Of a stretch of DNA of 64,000 nt, positions 7,379-17,020 are shown one piece after another. The translations under genes were made by a program, and so were the position numbers. The DNA is from Bacillus sp. sid0103 (GTDB lineage: Bacteria > Bacillota > Bacilli > Bacillales_B > DSM-18226), in the NCBI RefSeq assembly GCF_019219025.1, contig NZ_JAHUWN010000013.1:62001-126000 (forward strand), in the 5' to 3' direction. Numbering within the stretch: position 1 is the stretch's first letter; the number at the start of each line of letters is the position of its first letter. The notes beneath the pieces were generated by a model. The model did not search any database. It worked only from the letters and a program-made list of their open reading frames with translations, and was not told where the DNA came from.

Positions 7379-8626
7379 CTATGCCCCCACCTTTGGAGGT
7401 TTTTTTGTTCTTTTACCATAATCAACAATTTCAACATCTACTTTCACATGAATGTCCGCTTCCTGATATGATTTTCCCCAATTGAATTTTTTATATTCCT
7501 GAATCGTTCCAAAATATCTTCTGGCATACATGGATAATGGATATGGTACACCTTTAAGTTTTGTTTGAGTTTTTTTCAACAATTTTTCGTTCAATGTTTT
7601 TATATGAGCGGATATTTGTTTTTTTACTATCTGTTGATTTTTTTTCACTGTATAGTCGACCATTGACGGGTTTGATATAATTTCTATCTTTAAAGGGATG
7701 GTTATAAAAATCTTTGGCTTTTGACCCTTTAAGTCCATCTTCACTTTATTATTTTCTGTTTTCATGATTCTTGCTGCAAACTGCAACTGGTCGTCCGAAA
7801 AAGGATCAGGTATATCAACCAATATATCTTGGATGTTCGTTGAATCATCTAGAATATTGATATTACGTGTTTCTTGGCCGGTAAGCTTATCAATCATCAC
7901 GCCACTCCTGAAGACCGCTGACCCAATAAATTGTGTAGCATCCAGTTCGCCTGTAGCATTCAATTGTCCTGCCATGTATTCATCTTCACTTCTTATTTTA
8001 GGATTCTTTTCCTTTTCGGCTGTTGTGTACATCGCCAAAAAGAAGTCTGTCCCTCTTTCCAACGTTTTAAAAAATTTAAAGAGGGTAGAATCTGGGATGA
8101 ACCCATTATCAATTCCGTGATCAATCATGAATTGAAAGTATTTATGTGGTCTTGTTTCCATTTTCGGCCGATTATTAATAAAATACTTACTTGCCTTTTC
8201 TTTAGATATGGCTAAATGACAATCCAAGCGAATGTCTTTATCCTTTAAGACGTCGTAAAACTTCCTAATAAACTCTTTGTCTTGTGCATATTCCTCGGAA
8301 ACAACAATAATTTTTAATAGTTCATAACTAATATCTCGAGAGATGATGGAATTGCCTGTGGCTTTCGCCGCAATGAAATCATTGGCATCAAACGAGACAA
8401 TTTCCCGCGGCTTTTCGGTTGACCCACCACCACCTTGCATACTGCCGACTTCCGGATTGGCAAGTAACATGGTGACTTTGACTTTCCCTTCAGCTTTGGA
8501 GCGATCTAATCCTATTCCGATCACATAGGCTTTGTCTTCAATTTCTTGACGATCCCAACAGCCCGTTAATAAACAAACAATGAGGAAAAACAAAAATATT
8601 CTACATACTGTTTCTGTTTTTTTCAT
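7379..8626 (-). CDS. Spore germination receptor C subunit (Ger(x)C lipoprotein)
   Basis: A 415-residue lipoprotein: signal peptide IFLFFLIVCLLTGC with lipobox LTGC, then WDRQEIEDKAYVIGIGLDRS, the hallmark start of Ger(x)C proteins. The long extracytoplasmic region follows the usual three-domain course, ending in the WGKSYQEADIHVKVDVEIVDYG motif near the C-terminus. The C subunit sits on the outer face of the spore inner membrane in the A-B-C nutrient receptor. The start overlaps the B-subunit gene by 26 bp, typical of these operons. Confidence 0.95.
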   Translation of the reverse strand: MKKTETVCRIFLFFLIVCLLTGCWDRQEIEDKAYVIGIGLDRSKAEGKVKVTMLLANPEVGSMQGGGGSTEKPREIVSFDANDFIAAKATGNSIISRDISYELLKIIVVSEEYAQDKEFIRKFYDVLKDKDIRLDCHLAISKEKASKYFINNRPKMETRPHKYFQFMIDHGIDNGFIPDSTLFKFFKTLERGTDFFLAMYTTAEKEKNPKIRSEDEYMAGQLNATGELDATQFIGSAVFRSGVMIDKLTGQETRNINILDDSTNIQDILVDIPDPFSDDQLQFAARIMKTENNKVKMDLKGQKPKIFITIPLKIEIISNPSMVDYTVKKNQQIVKKQISAHIKTLNEKLLKKTQTKLKGVPYPLSMYARRYFGTIQEYKKFNWGKSYQEADIHVKVDVEIVDYGKRTKKPPKVGA

Positions 8627-9710
8627 GTTTAAATTCTCCCTTTAGCAGTGCAACCAGCCATAAAGTGATCGAAATGACCAAAAATGTAGGACCAATAACA
8701 CTTCTTAAAACCGGTTTTAGTTGGAGACTGAGATCATATGGTGATTCCGGAATGGATCCAATCAATAAATAAATCGTTGCCAGTGCTGGAATGAGGAATT
8801 CAAAGTCTTTAATTTTAAATAGTTGACCGAACATAAGTGCATTTATGTACAAAAATGCTGCAAAACGAATAAATGCCGCCATTACCCAAATGACGAAAAA
8901 TATGATTTCGATATTCGGAAAAAAAGTTCCAATTGAAATAAAACGAATCGCTGTGTGGAATGGATAACCAGTTCCTTTTAAGGATACATCAAAAAGACAG
9001 ATGAAAATGATAATACCCACACTTAATTGGATGCTGATGTAAACTAAGGCAATCCACGTACCTTTTCGAAAATCTTTGTATGAGGCGATAGACGGTATAA
9101 TCAAGGCAAACAGAAAAAATTCAGAAAAAAGGGATAGATTTAGGGAGCTTTGTTTCAATATTTCAAGTTTTCCAGGACCCCAAATGGGGAAAAGGGATTG
9201 AATACTGCTATCTTGAGTACTTAATACGAACGCAAAATACAAGAATAGTACTGCATAGTAAATCACAAGATAGGCAACCGATCCGATATGCTGAATTCCC
9301 TTTTTCGCACCATATGCACAAACGCCCATTAAGACGGCATAGATGATCACAATAGGTGTCCTATTAAAATAAAACGTCCGTATGATCGTTGTATATGTTC
9401 TTGAATCGAACGAAATGGAAAATACATTGATGATAAATATTAGAAGACAGACAAAAAATCCTAGATATTTTCCGAGTAGTTTTTGAATAACAGAAAATAG
9501 ATTTTTGTTTTGATACAACGACATTGTCTTTATTAATAAAAAGAGCGGGATAAAAGAGATTCCGGCCGTTATGATCGGGATCATCCATGCTGCGTTTTGG
9601 ACCTTTTGAAACAGAGCAGTTGGTGTGTCTTCAGTTACTTTGGCACCAACCATTAAAATTGCGATGGACAGATATTCACGGATACCAATTTTTCCGGGTT
9701 GCTGCTTCAT
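8601..9710 (-). CDS. Spore germination receptor B subunit (endospore germination permease)
   Basis: A 369-residue integral membrane protein with ten hydrophobic segments, of the APC-superfamily GerAB/ArcD/ProY type. The N-terminal IGIREYLSIAILMVGAKVTEDTP region is the usual first helix break. The B subunit is thought to bind the germinant, an amino acid or sugar, but the ligand cannot be read from sequence. It starts eight bases after the A-subunit stop and overlaps the C-subunit gene. Confidence 0.94.
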   Translation of the reverse strand: MKQQPGKIGIREYLSIAILMVGAKVTEDTPTALFQKVQNAAWMIPIITAGISFIPLFLLIKTMSLYQNKNLFSVIQKLLGKYLGFFVCLLIFIINVFSISFDSRTYTTIIRTFYFNRTPIVIIYAVLMGVCAYGAKKGIQHIGSVAYLVIYYAVLFLYFAFVLSTQDSSIQSLFPIWGPGKLEILKQSSLNLSLFSEFFLFALIIPSIASYKDFRKGTWIALVYISIQLSVGIIIFICLFDVSLKGTGYPFHTAIRFISIGTFFPNIEIIFFVIWVMAAFIRFAAFLYINALMFGQLFKIKDFEFLIPALATIYLLIGSIPESPYDLSLQLKPVLRSVIGPTFLVISITLWLVALLKGEFKHEKNRNSM

Positions 9711-9718
9711 ATGTTTTT

Positions 9719-11260
9719 TTATCCCTTTCCTCGTTTGACAGTATCCTTTGGATTTAAATACCCTGGGCGGAACCTTTCTTTCATGGGAACATGACGAATA
9801 ATTAAGTCTTTTGAAGAGATGAAATGTGGTGTCATGGGTGCAAAGTAAGGAATGCCAAATGATTTTAATGAGACTAAATAAAAGAGTCCCGGTATAAATA
9901 AAGCTACTGCGCCATAAATACCCATAAAGGCTGCCGCAAAAATAAACAAAAAGCGTGTGATGCGAATCGCAAAATTCATGCTCACATCACTGATAATAAA
10001 AGAGCTTAAGCCACTTAAGGCAATAACAATGATGACAATCGGACTAATAATATTCGCTTGAACAGCAGCCTGTCCTAAAATTAGTGCACCGACAATCCCA
10101 ATCGTTGGACCAATAGGGGTTGGCACACGTAGTCCCGCTTCTCGAATGAGTTCAAAGGCGATTTCCATCATTAAGATTTCAACGGTCGATGGAAAAGGGA
10201 CACGTTCCCTTGTCCCGGCAATGGCCATTAACAAATCAGGCGGGATCATCCCTACATGATAATTTGTAATCGCAATATATAAGGGCGAAGCAAACATGGC
10301 GACAAACAAAGCTTGAAATCGCAAAAACCTGATGAAATTACCATAGGGTGTGCGTAGGTAATGGTCTTCCGGCGAATGAAACATTGACCAAAAGGTAGCA
10401 GGCAGTACCAGACAACTTGGAGAATTTGTCATTAATAAAACGATGTGACCTTCTTCAATGAAGGATGTCGCCCGGTCAGGACGTTCTGTATATAATATGG
10501 ATGGAAATAATGACCTTGGTCGATCTTCTAGGTATTGCTCTAAAATACTTAGATCAAGAATCCTATCCGTTTCGAGCGAAGCTAACTTATCTTTAATCGT
10601 TTGAAGCAATTCATCATTTACTAGGTCTTTTTCATAAACCAAAAATACATCGTTTCTGGATCGTTTCGTAATAACCTTAGCCTCAACAATAAGATTTTCA
10701 TTTCTTATCTTTTTACGAAGTAAGGCAATATTATCGATTACCTTTTCGTTAAATGATTCCTTTGCCCCTTTTACAATCACTTCATTATCGGATTTCTCAA
10801 TGGAACGGCCTGTAATTTTCGTCGTTTCAAATAAGTAGCATTGAGTATCGCCATCCACAAAGAGTGCGGTGACTCCACCTGTAATAAATTCCGTAATTTC
10901 CCCAATATTTGTTGCTGTTCTTTCACTTGGGTAGGAAGTGATATTTTGAATCTTACCTGACGGCTGATCGTTACCAATTAATTTTTCCATGATGCCTTCT
11001 TGAATGCTCTGTACGTCGACCATCGTACTTATATAAATGATAAAAGCACGGCGATCAAGTGAACCGATGGTAAACTCACGTACCTTGATATCGATATTCT
11101 TTGGTATACTGAAAATGGACTTAAATGTCGCTAAATTTTGATCATAATTACTGCTAAAATCTTGTTTTTTTAGTTCAATTTCCTGTGTATTGGACTGTTC
11201 GCTAAATTGTGGTTCTGGATTGAGTTTCTTAAAAAGCGGCATTAAGATTTTTTTCTTCAA
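9719..11260 (-). CDS. Spore germination receptor A subunit (GerA family)
   Basis: A 513-residue protein with a soluble N-terminal half containing the GerA signatures (REFTIGSLDRRAFIIYIS, DGDTQCYLFET, ERPDRATSFIEEGHIVLLM) and a C-terminal half with about five membrane helices, including the PTIGIVGALILGQAAVQANI motif. With the B and C subunits it forms a germinant receptor; recent work on the family treats the A subunit as an oligomeric ion channel. The start is inferred as TTG at 11260 after AGGGGGTGG; the longer frame to 11296 has no ribosome binding site. Confidence 0.94.
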   Translation of the reverse strand: MKKKILMPLFKKLNPEPQFSEQSNTQEIELKKQDFSSNYDQNLATFKSIFSIPKNIDIKVREFTIGSLDRRAFIIYISTMVDVQSIQEGIMEKLIGNDQPSGKIQNITSYPSERTATNIGEITEFITGGVTALFVDGDTQCYLFETTKITGRSIEKSDNEVIVKGAKESFNEKVIDNIALLRKKIRNENLIVEAKVITKRSRNDVFLVYEKDLVNDELLQTIKDKLASLETDRILDLSILEQYLEDRPRSLFPSILYTERPDRATSFIEEGHIVLLMTNSPSCLVLPATFWSMFHSPEDHYLRTPYGNFIRFLRFQALFVAMFASPLYIAITNYHVGMIPPDLLMAIAGTRERVPFPSTVEILMMEIAFELIREAGLRVPTPIGPTIGIVGALILGQAAVQANIISPIVIIVIALSGLSSFIISDVSMNFAIRITRFLFIFAAAFMGIYGAVALFIPGLFYLVSLKSFGIPYFAPMTPHFISSKDLIIRHVPMKERFRPGYLNPKDTVKRGKG

Positions 11261-11344
11261 AATGAACCACCCCCTAATTTTTATATTGTTTTCCAATTTT
11301 AGGGGTCTTTATGTATATATCATGAGAATACCGCTACTATATTT

Positions 11345-11860
11345 TCACAGTTGTCCAAAAGGTAAAATCGGTGGATCTAGCTTAATTTTTCGATTGAGAG
11401 ATATTCTTGAAATGACAGCCGAGGAATCTGCTAACCTTTGGATTTCATTTGCGGGTAATTCCATCGACACACCGTTTAAGGCAGTCGTGTATTTGTGTCG
11501 AACAGCATAGGGGATTTGGTTCTTATCTAGTAACTCGTGCAGTTCCTTTTGAAAGGCGAGATGACTTTCTTCTACATGTTTCTTCGCTTCCTCCATTGTT
11601 AAAGGAATCCCTTTTGCTTCTGCTTCTATAACCGCTACTTTAGCTGGTTTAGTTTTGAATTCAATAATAACCGAAATGGTTTGTTCGCTTGAGAGGTCAA
11701 TCGCAGGATCAACATAGACGGAAGATATCATCGTTTCTTTCACTTCCTTTCCATTTTCGTTAGGACGATTGTTTTCAAAACTACTTTCCTGGCAACCACT
11801 CAGAGTAGATAAGATAGCTGCTGCCAAAATGGCTCCACAATAACACTTCTTCATAATCAT
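11345..11860 (-). CDS. Stand-alone I9-type inhibitor lipoprotein
   Basis: A 171-residue lipoprotein: signal peptide with lipobox LSGC, then a domain with SVIIEFKTKPAKVAVIEAEA, HVEESHLAFQKELHELL and HKYTTALNGVSMELPANEIQRLA. This is the pattern of the inhibitor_I9/N-terminal pro-domain of subtilisin-like proteases such as Vpr. The protease domain is absent; the protein ends LDPPILPFGQL right after the pro-domain. It may be a free protease inhibitor or a truncated protease gene. It lies 84 bp upstream of the ger operon on the same strand with no terminator between. Confidence 0.78.
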   Translation of the reverse strand: MIMKKCYCGAILAAAILSTLSGCQESSFENNRPNENGKEVKETMISSVYVDPAIDLSSEQTISVIIEFKTKPAKVAVIEAEAKGIPLTMEEAKKHVEESHLAFQKELHELLDKNQIPYAVRHKYTTALNGVSMELPANEIQRLADSSAVISRISLNRKIKLDPPILPFGQL

Positions 11861-11936
11861 TGCCTCTCCTTTTACTGAAGGGAAGTTTTTTTACATTTTA
11901 TCAGAATGGTATCCTTAGTATTCACCTTTAAGGCCG

Positions 11937-11985
11937 AAAAAAATAACTGCCTGTCTCTTATAATAAGAAACAGGCAGTTATTTTT
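11937..11985. terminator. Bidirectional terminator
   Basis: AATAACTGCCTGT and ACAGGCAGTTATT form a 13-bp stem with A/T runs on both sides. It lies past the stop of the VanW gene (minus strand) and before the I9 gene. Confidence 0.85.
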
Positions 11986-12063
11986 ACTGAATTCCTAACG
12001 CACTCTAAATAGCGGCGAGTGTTTTGCCTTTATATTGCTTTACTGGTTTTGGAGCAAGTAACC

Positions 12064-12966
12064 TTACTTGGGTGGGTGATTTTGCTCATAAGGAAGGTGT
12101 GGCACTTTTTTAGGAGTATAGTTAATGACATCTGAAGAATATATCTCGACGGTTAACTTGTTCCCTACCGTTCTTGATTGAATTAGTATTGGTTGATTGT
12201 ATTTATTTTCAAAAACAAAATCTGGTCCATTCCAACTAACAGTGGCATCCCGCCCAGGTGGAATGTATGTAACCTTTCTGCTGTGTGAGAAGCGCTGAGT
12301 AACTTTTAATCCCGCATTATCTACTGCATTAAAAAGGGTAGATGATACCTGACAGATTCCACCGCCAATATCTTTTGCTAATTCACCTCTTAGGATCACT
12401 GGTGCAGGCAAGTATCCTTTTCCTGCTGTTCTTTTTCCAACGACTTTATTAAAGGAAAATATTTCACCTGGGAAAAGAACAAAATTATTAATAGCTTCTG
12501 TTGCAAGATAAATATTATTGGTTCTTTCTTTGTTAGTTATATTGAAGGTTGTTACATATTTCCCGATTTTTTCATTTTGAATATTTCCAAGTAATTCACT
12601 GTCAACTCTTGGATAAATTGCTAGTAAGGGGACCTCTATTTTAGGTGAACCATTGTTAAAATAATAAGAAAAGACTTTTTCTGTAAAGCTCTGACGATAT
12701 AAACGGTAACCAACATGTTCAGGTATAATTTTTCCGGACTTATCTTTAATTGCATTTTTAGGCATTTTAGAAATATGTTTGTCAATTTGATCCATACATT
12801 TGTTTAACTTTTCTGTATTAATAATAGGTATTGCAGGTAAGTTCATCGATAATTCAGTACAATTAACAACCGATAAAGGATGCCCGTTGTTAGTGATTAA
12901 TAAATTGTCTGGCATATTCACTTGTTCAGATAAAAATAATAACCCAAGTAACCAAGTAAAATTCAT
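12064..12966 (-). CDS. VanW-family protein
   Basis: A 300-residue protein with an N-terminal hydrophobic segment (MNFTWLLGLLFL) and a C-terminal VanW domain. The domain signature is clear: FSFNKVVGKRTAGKGYLPAP, DIGGGICQVSSTLFNAV, and THSRKVTYIPPGRDATV-like SRKVTYIPPGRDATV. VanW domains occur in cell-wall-associated proteins of Gram-positives, often with unknown function (YoaR in B. subtilis). The start at 12966 follows AAGGAGGC; the longer frame to 13002 has no site. Single-gene unit with its own terminator. Confidence 0.9.
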   Translation of the reverse strand: MNFTWLLGLLFLSEQVNMPDNLLITNNGHPLSVVNCTELSMNLPAIPIINTEKLNKCMDQIDKHISKMPKNAIKDKSGKIIPEHVGYRLYRQSFTEKVFSYYFNNGSPKIEVPLLAIYPRVDSELLGNIQNEKIGKYVTTFNITNKERTNNIYLATEAINNFVLFPGEIFSFNKVVGKRTAGKGYLPAPVILRGELAKDIGGGICQVSSTLFNAVDNAGLKVTQRFSHSRKVTYIPPGRDATVSWNGPDFVFENKYNQPILIQSRTVGNKLTVEIYSSDVINYTPKKVPHLPYEQNHPPK

Positions 12967-13050
12967 TTCCAGATGCCTCCTTTCCTTTAATATGAATTGC
13001 ATTCTTACATTTCATACAATTCTATTTGTACTTTGAAAACGGTCTGCACA

Positions 13051-13092
13051 TAAAAAAGAACCCTGAAGTTTGTTTTCAGGATTCTTTTTGAT
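13051..13092 (-). terminator. Terminator of the 13160-13441 gene
   Basis: On the minus strand AAGAATCCTGAA, loop AACAAAC and TTCAGGGTTCTT followed by TTTT; an imperfect stem with a G-T pair. Confidence 0.75.
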
Positions 13093-13159
13093 ATTACTTT
13101 TTCAATAGATATTATCATTAGGTCTTTGCAAAAGATTTTTCAAATCTTCTTCGGAAACG

Positions 13160-13441
13160 TTATACACTCTTTTTAAATGCTTGCTCTTGAATGGATACAG
13201 GCCTGAATCCCTCCTTGAGGAAAAAACGAATCACTTCTGGAAGATACTTTTTAGCTTCTATGAGTTTCTCGGCTATTGATAGACGGACGAATGAGAAATA
13301 CGGAGTTCTGCTAGATAAAGTGGGATCCACGATAATTTCGCTATCAAAGTTCACAAGGTCCACAAAAGGCTCTTGAGAAGGTTGGAAACTCATTTCAAAT
13401 ACTTTTGAATCACTCATTAAGATGTTTTTTAAATCGATCAT
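13160..13441 (-). CDS. Conserved-looking hypothetical protein, 93 residues
   Basis: A soluble 93-residue protein with no signal peptide or membrane segment. Visible features are two possible strands (VDLVNFDSEIIVDPTL, TPYFSFVRLSI) and a long helix (AEKLIEAKKYLPEVIRFFLKEGF). I do not recognise the family. The start follows GGAAGGGAAG-like purines, and a terminator lies past the stop, so it looks like a real monocistronic gene. No functional context. Confidence 0.65.
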   Translation of the reverse strand: MIDLKNILMSDSKVFEMSFQPSQEPFVDLVNFDSEIIVDPTLSSRTPYFSFVRLSIAEKLIEAKKYLPEVIRFFLKEGFRPVSIQEQAFKKSV

Positions 13442-13645
13442 CCAACACTTCCCTTCCTACTATTAATATTATCCAGTTTAATAGCATTATATACTTAATA
13501 TACCATTTAATAGGTATTGTTGTTATTTTATGGTTGATTTTTACGTTATTCCAGTTTATAACATAGTAAGATGGTGCCCCCTGCTGTAATCAGCAGTTGA
13601 GCAATCAGTCATTTATAAAAGGATTTTGAAAGAGGGGGGATTTAC

Positions 13646-14548
13646 ATGAAAGGGAATTTGAGACTAATTATTACCATGCTTATTTTTGGAAGCATCGGGG
13701 TTTTTGTTAAAAAGATTGAGCTATCTTCAAGTGAAATTGCATTCTTACGAGGGGTCATCGGAAGTCTATTTCTGCTTATTGCTAGTTTCCTTGTCAAACA
13801 TAAGCCATCCTATCAAGCATTAAAAGAAAATGCCCTTCTGCTTCTTTTATCAGGCGCAGCGATTGGCCTTAACTGGATTTTTCTCTTTGAGTCATATCGC
13901 TATACGACAATATCCAATGCGACGATTAGCTATTACTTCGCACCGATATTTGTGATGATTTTAGCACCGTGGGTTCTGAAAGAAAAACTGACGAGTGTAA
14001 AAGTTATTTGCATCGTGACGGCAATGATTGGTCTGTTTTTAATCGTTAATCCTGGTGCTGGCGGTTCCAGCGCTTCACAGAATCATACATTAGGTATTTT
14101 CTATGGCCTTATAGCAGCAGCATTTTATGCGAGCGTTGTTTTAATGAACAAATTCATCAAAAATTTATCTGGTTTTGAAATTACCTTAATCCAATTAATG
14201 GTGGCTGTTTTAGTCCTGCTTCCCTATATTCTGTGGCAGGGAAATCTTAATTTTGCTGGGTTAAACTCTACTTCGATAATTAATATTTTGATCCTTGGTA
14301 TTCTGCATACCGGCTTAGCCTATTTTTTTTATTTTACGTCCATCCAAGAACTAAAAGGACAAACAATTGCGGTTCTCAGCTATATTGATCCGATTTCTGC
14401 TGTGATTATTGCCGCGATTTTCTTAAACGAAGGCATGACTCTGATTCAAATGCTAGGCGGCGCGCTTGTCCTAGGTTCCACGTTCTTAAGTGAAAAACTA
14501 GAGGTAAAATTCGCAAAAAAAGGTCAGACTCCCACTACATCACCGTAA
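13646..14548 (+). CDS. EamA/DMT-family transporter
   Basis: A 300-residue membrane protein with ten hydrophobic helices arranged as two EamA repeats of five, as in the drug/metabolite transporter superfamily (RhaT/YdcZ-unrelated branch). The start follows AGAGGGGGG. The family exports or imports small metabolites, amino acids or drugs; the substrate is not predictable. The end of the gene overlaps a GGTCAGACT/AGTCTGACC inverted repeat that could act as terminator. A second, separate EamA protein is at 36559. Confidence 0.9.
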   Translation: MKGNLRLIITMLIFGSIGVFVKKIELSSSEIAFLRGVIGSLFLLIASFLVKHKPSYQALKENALLLLLSGAAIGLNWIFLFESYRYTTISNATISYYFAPIFVMILAPWVLKEKLTSVKVICIVTAMIGLFLIVNPGAGGSSASQNHTLGIFYGLIAAAFYASVVLMNKFIKNLSGFEITLIQLMVAVLVLLPYILWQGNLNFAGLNSTSIINILILGILHTGLAYFFYFTSIQELKGQTIAVLSYIDPISAVIIAAIFLNEGMTLIQMLGGALVLGSTFLSEKLEVKFAKKGQTPTTSP

Positions 14549-14563
14549 TGGCAGTCTGACCCC
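14522..14563. repeat. Inverted repeat over the EamA stop codon
   Basis: Arms GGTCAGACT and AGTCTGACC flank the TAA. There is no T-run, so it is a weak terminator candidate or a dispersed hairpin. Confidence 0.5.
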
Positions 14564-14776
14564 CAACCAAAGGACAAACAAAATTTCTAGAGCCATTCTT
14601 CATTCCTCCTCAATTTAATGCTTTCCTTTCAGGTTTTCCTTCATCAGTTTTGCGATTTGCAGATAATCCGCTGTCCCTTCACTTCTGTGCTTTAAAACCT
14701 CAAAGCCTGCATTACAACTCTCCACTTTAATTATGATATACTTTAGAAAGTTTGTTCAACAATGGAGGTCAAAGTA
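14564..14776. other. Intergenic region with a possible gene remnant on the minus strand
   Basis: On the minus strand there is a GTG frame of 36 codons (about 14618-14728, ending KLMKENLKGKH) followed by AGGAGG and a short second frame starting ATG at about 14600. Neither is convincing as an intact gene. The plus-strand part holds the promoter region of the MFS gene. Confidence 0.35.
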
Positions 14777-15976
14777 GTGGAGTTACTTAAATCAAATATT
14801 TATTCGAAATCGACTTACACCATATGGCTAGTTATTGGGATTGTACTTGTAGCCTTTAATTTGCGACCCGCGATTACCTCAGTAGGACCGTTAGTGGGAA
14901 TGATTCAAAAGGATGTGGGACTAGCTCATTGGAGTGCAGGCTTATTAATGAGTTTGCCATTAATTGTTTTTGCCGTCATGTCACCGCTTGTCCCGAAGCT
15001 CGCCAATCGTATAACAAATGAGATGGCTTTACTAGTAGGTTTAACATCTCTTTTAATCGGCATTTTCATTCGTTCTATTCCCATGGCGTTTTTTCTTTTC
15101 ACGGGGACTCTTTTTATCGGAGTTGGGATTGCAATTGGAAATGTTCTTTTACCGGCCATTGCAAAGGATAAATTCCCAGAGCAATTCGGATTAATGACAA
15201 GTGTGTATTCTACCTCAATGGGATTAATTGCATCACTAGCATCAGGAGTCAGTGTTCCTTTAGCAGAGGGGATGCACCTTGGCTGGAAGGGCGCCTTAAA
15301 CGTGTGGGGTATTCCGGCTGTAACAGCGATCTTGGTGTGGGCATTTCTTTCTAAATTTAATCAAGGAAATCAAAAAGAAATCAAAAAAGTGACTCCAAGC
15401 TCTAATCAAGTCTGGCGTTCACCTCTTGCCTGGCAAATCGCTATATTTATGGGATTTCAATCTTTTTTATTTTATGTAACGATTTCTTGGTTACCTGAAA
15501 TCTTACATAGTCACGGCATGAGTATGGAAACAGCAGGCTGGCTCTTGTCATTTAGCCAAATTGTGGGTCTGCCAGCTAGTTTCTTGATCCCTGTGATTGC
15601 AGGACGATATCGATCACAAAAATGGATATCTTTCATGTTAAGCATGTGCTCAGTGATTGGTTATGGAGGATTACTGCTGGGATCATCCTATCCTATTTTA
15701 ATCGTAAGTATTATGTTCATTGGAATTGCATTGGGCGGAACGTTTCCACTAGCTCTAAGCTATATCGGACTTCGCTCCAGAAGTGCCGGCCAGGCTGCCG
15801 ATCTTTCTGGCATGACACAATCAACGGGTTATATCCTTGCGGCAGTTGGTCCCTTGTTTATTGGTTTTTTGTATGATTACACCCATATGTGGACCATTCC
15901 ACTTATCACACTAATCCTTGTCTCTGTCGTCGTTATGCTATTTGGTATGCTATCAGGCCGAGATCAATATGTATAG
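14777..15976 (+). CDS. MFS transporter, CynX/NimT type
   Basis: A 399-residue major facilitator protein with twelve helices. The opening WLVIGIVLVAFNLRPAITSVGPL is typical of the CynX/NimT (YycB) branch, known for cyanate and 2-nitroimidazole transport in E. coli. The actual substrate here is unknown. The start is GTG at 14777, eight bases after TGGAGG; the ATG at 14762 covers that site and lacks its own. Convergent with the membrane protein gene at 16044, with a GGGGAAC/GTTCCCC hairpin between. Confidence 0.88.
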   Translation: MELLKSNIYSKSTYTIWLVIGIVLVAFNLRPAITSVGPLVGMIQKDVGLAHWSAGLLMSLPLIVFAVMSPLVPKLANRITNEMALLVGLTSLLIGIFIRSIPMAFFLFTGTLFIGVGIAIGNVLLPAIAKDKFPEQFGLMTSVYSTSMGLIASLASGVSVPLAEGMHLGWKGALNVWGIPAVTAILVWAFLSKFNQGNQKEIKKVTPSSNQVWRSPLAWQIAIFMGFQSFLFYVTISWLPEILHSHGMSMETAGWLLSFSQIVGLPASFLIPVIAGRYRSQKWISFMLSMCSVIGYGGLLLGSSYPILIVSIMFIGIALGGTFPLALSYIGLRSRSAGQAADLSGMTQSTGYILAAVGPLFIGFLYDYTHMWTIPLITLILVSVVVMLFGMLSGRDQYV

Positions 15977-16003
15977 AGGGGAACGATGTTTGGCTTGTTC
16001 CCC
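15977..16003. terminator. Hairpin between convergent genes
   Basis: GGGGAAC and GTTCCCC separated by about 11 nt, just past the MFS stop. A clear T-run is lacking, so activity is uncertain. Confidence 0.5.
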
Positions 16004-16043
16004 CAAATCACGTTTTAAATTTCGGAACGTATCTTCACATCGT

Positions 16044-16742
16044 TTATCTCGTATTTTTTAATATGTTCCGAATTTTATCCGTATAAATTTTAGCTAAGTC
16101 TTTTTTAGTGTATTCAAAGTATTTCATACTAGATTCTTTCGGTATATCCATATTAACTAATTGTCTATCCAACTTTTCAATCACAAAACGCTCGTCCTCA
16201 TCATGATTCACTCCACCTACTTGAGCCAAATCAATCTTTGTACCGTCATTTAATTCAATAATGTAAAAGAAATTACCTTTTGAATGAGTAAATGCAGAAG
16301 TTCGCCCCTTACCATACACTCCCGTTTTAATCTTAACGATATCGTTGTAGCGATACTCCTTGCCCTGTGGAGATAAAAACGTATAATTGATAATCTGATC
16401 ATTGGTTACTACAGTGACAGCTGAAACAATGGTATAAACCAAGACAAGATTGAAGACGGTAAAAGCAGCAATCACTTGTTTTCTATATTTTTTAAAAATC
16501 TTCCCTTTTCTCCAGGCTTCTCTCCAATTTTTATTGAAAAGGTAGTAAAAAAAACCAAAAAGATAGATCTCAAAAATAATCACTAAACCTGAGTAGGGCG
16601 ATTTGAAAATCCAGATGAGATAATCTTTCGGAATAAACAATGCCTCTTGAATGATTGAAATTAAAACAAAACTACCTATGGTTATTATAATTACAGCGAT
16701 AAATGCAAGAACTCGTAAAATGGCTGCTTTTAGTATTTTCAT
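16044..16742 (-). CDS. Membrane protein of unknown family
   Basis: A 232-residue protein with three N-terminal membrane segments (about residues 7-29, 44-67 and 90-113), then a soluble region of about 115 residues with YNDIVKIKTGVYGKGR, SKGNFFYIIELNDGTKIDLA and a C-terminal charged helix. I do not recognise the domain. The soluble part faces the same side as the end of the third helix. It is monocistronic; no context suggests a role. Confidence 0.7.
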   Translation of the reverse strand: MKILKAAILRVLAFIAVIIITIGSFVLISIIQEALFIPKDYLIWIFKSPYSGLVIIFEIYLFGFFYYLFNKNWREAWRKGKIFKKYRKQVIAAFTVFNLVLVYTIVSAVTVVTNDQIINYTFLSPQGKEYRYNDIVKIKTGVYGKGRTSAFTHSKGNFFYIIELNDGTKIDLAQVGGVNHDEDERFVIEKLDRQLVNMDIPKESSMKYFEYTKKDLAKIYTDKIRNILKNTR

Positions 16743-17020
16743 GACAATGGCTCCAGTACAAGTGAACTTATTTTAATCAAGATTAACTGCTTTTTATTAT
16801 GGAAGCAATATCTAGCATGAGGTTTCGTATAATAAGATCGCACTGACAGAATTTTATTTTGAAGATTCGTGTCGATAATTATCAGAAAATTAGTATAAAT
16901 TATACATTGATTTCATAATCACCCAAATGTTACCATTGAAAAGTAAGCGTTATCACCGAGGTTTGCTCAATCTTTTAACAACACGAAATACATAGACTAC
17001 TATTTTTATGGAGGGATTTT
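16743..17020. other. Divergent promoter region of the 16044 gene and dhaS
   Basis: AT-rich, 278 bp. A GATAATTATC palindrome at about 16874 resembles half of a Fur box but is too short to call. The dhaS ribosome binding site GGAGGG lies at its right end. No other structure seen. Confidence 0.4.

Noticed and set aside
14600..14730. Short minus-strand frames between the EamA and MFS genes
   Set aside because: Start and ribosome binding site do not agree; at most a remnant.
16870..16885. Fur box upstream of dhaS
   Set aside because: Only a 10-bp GATAATTATC palindrome; too short and dhaS is not a known Fur target.
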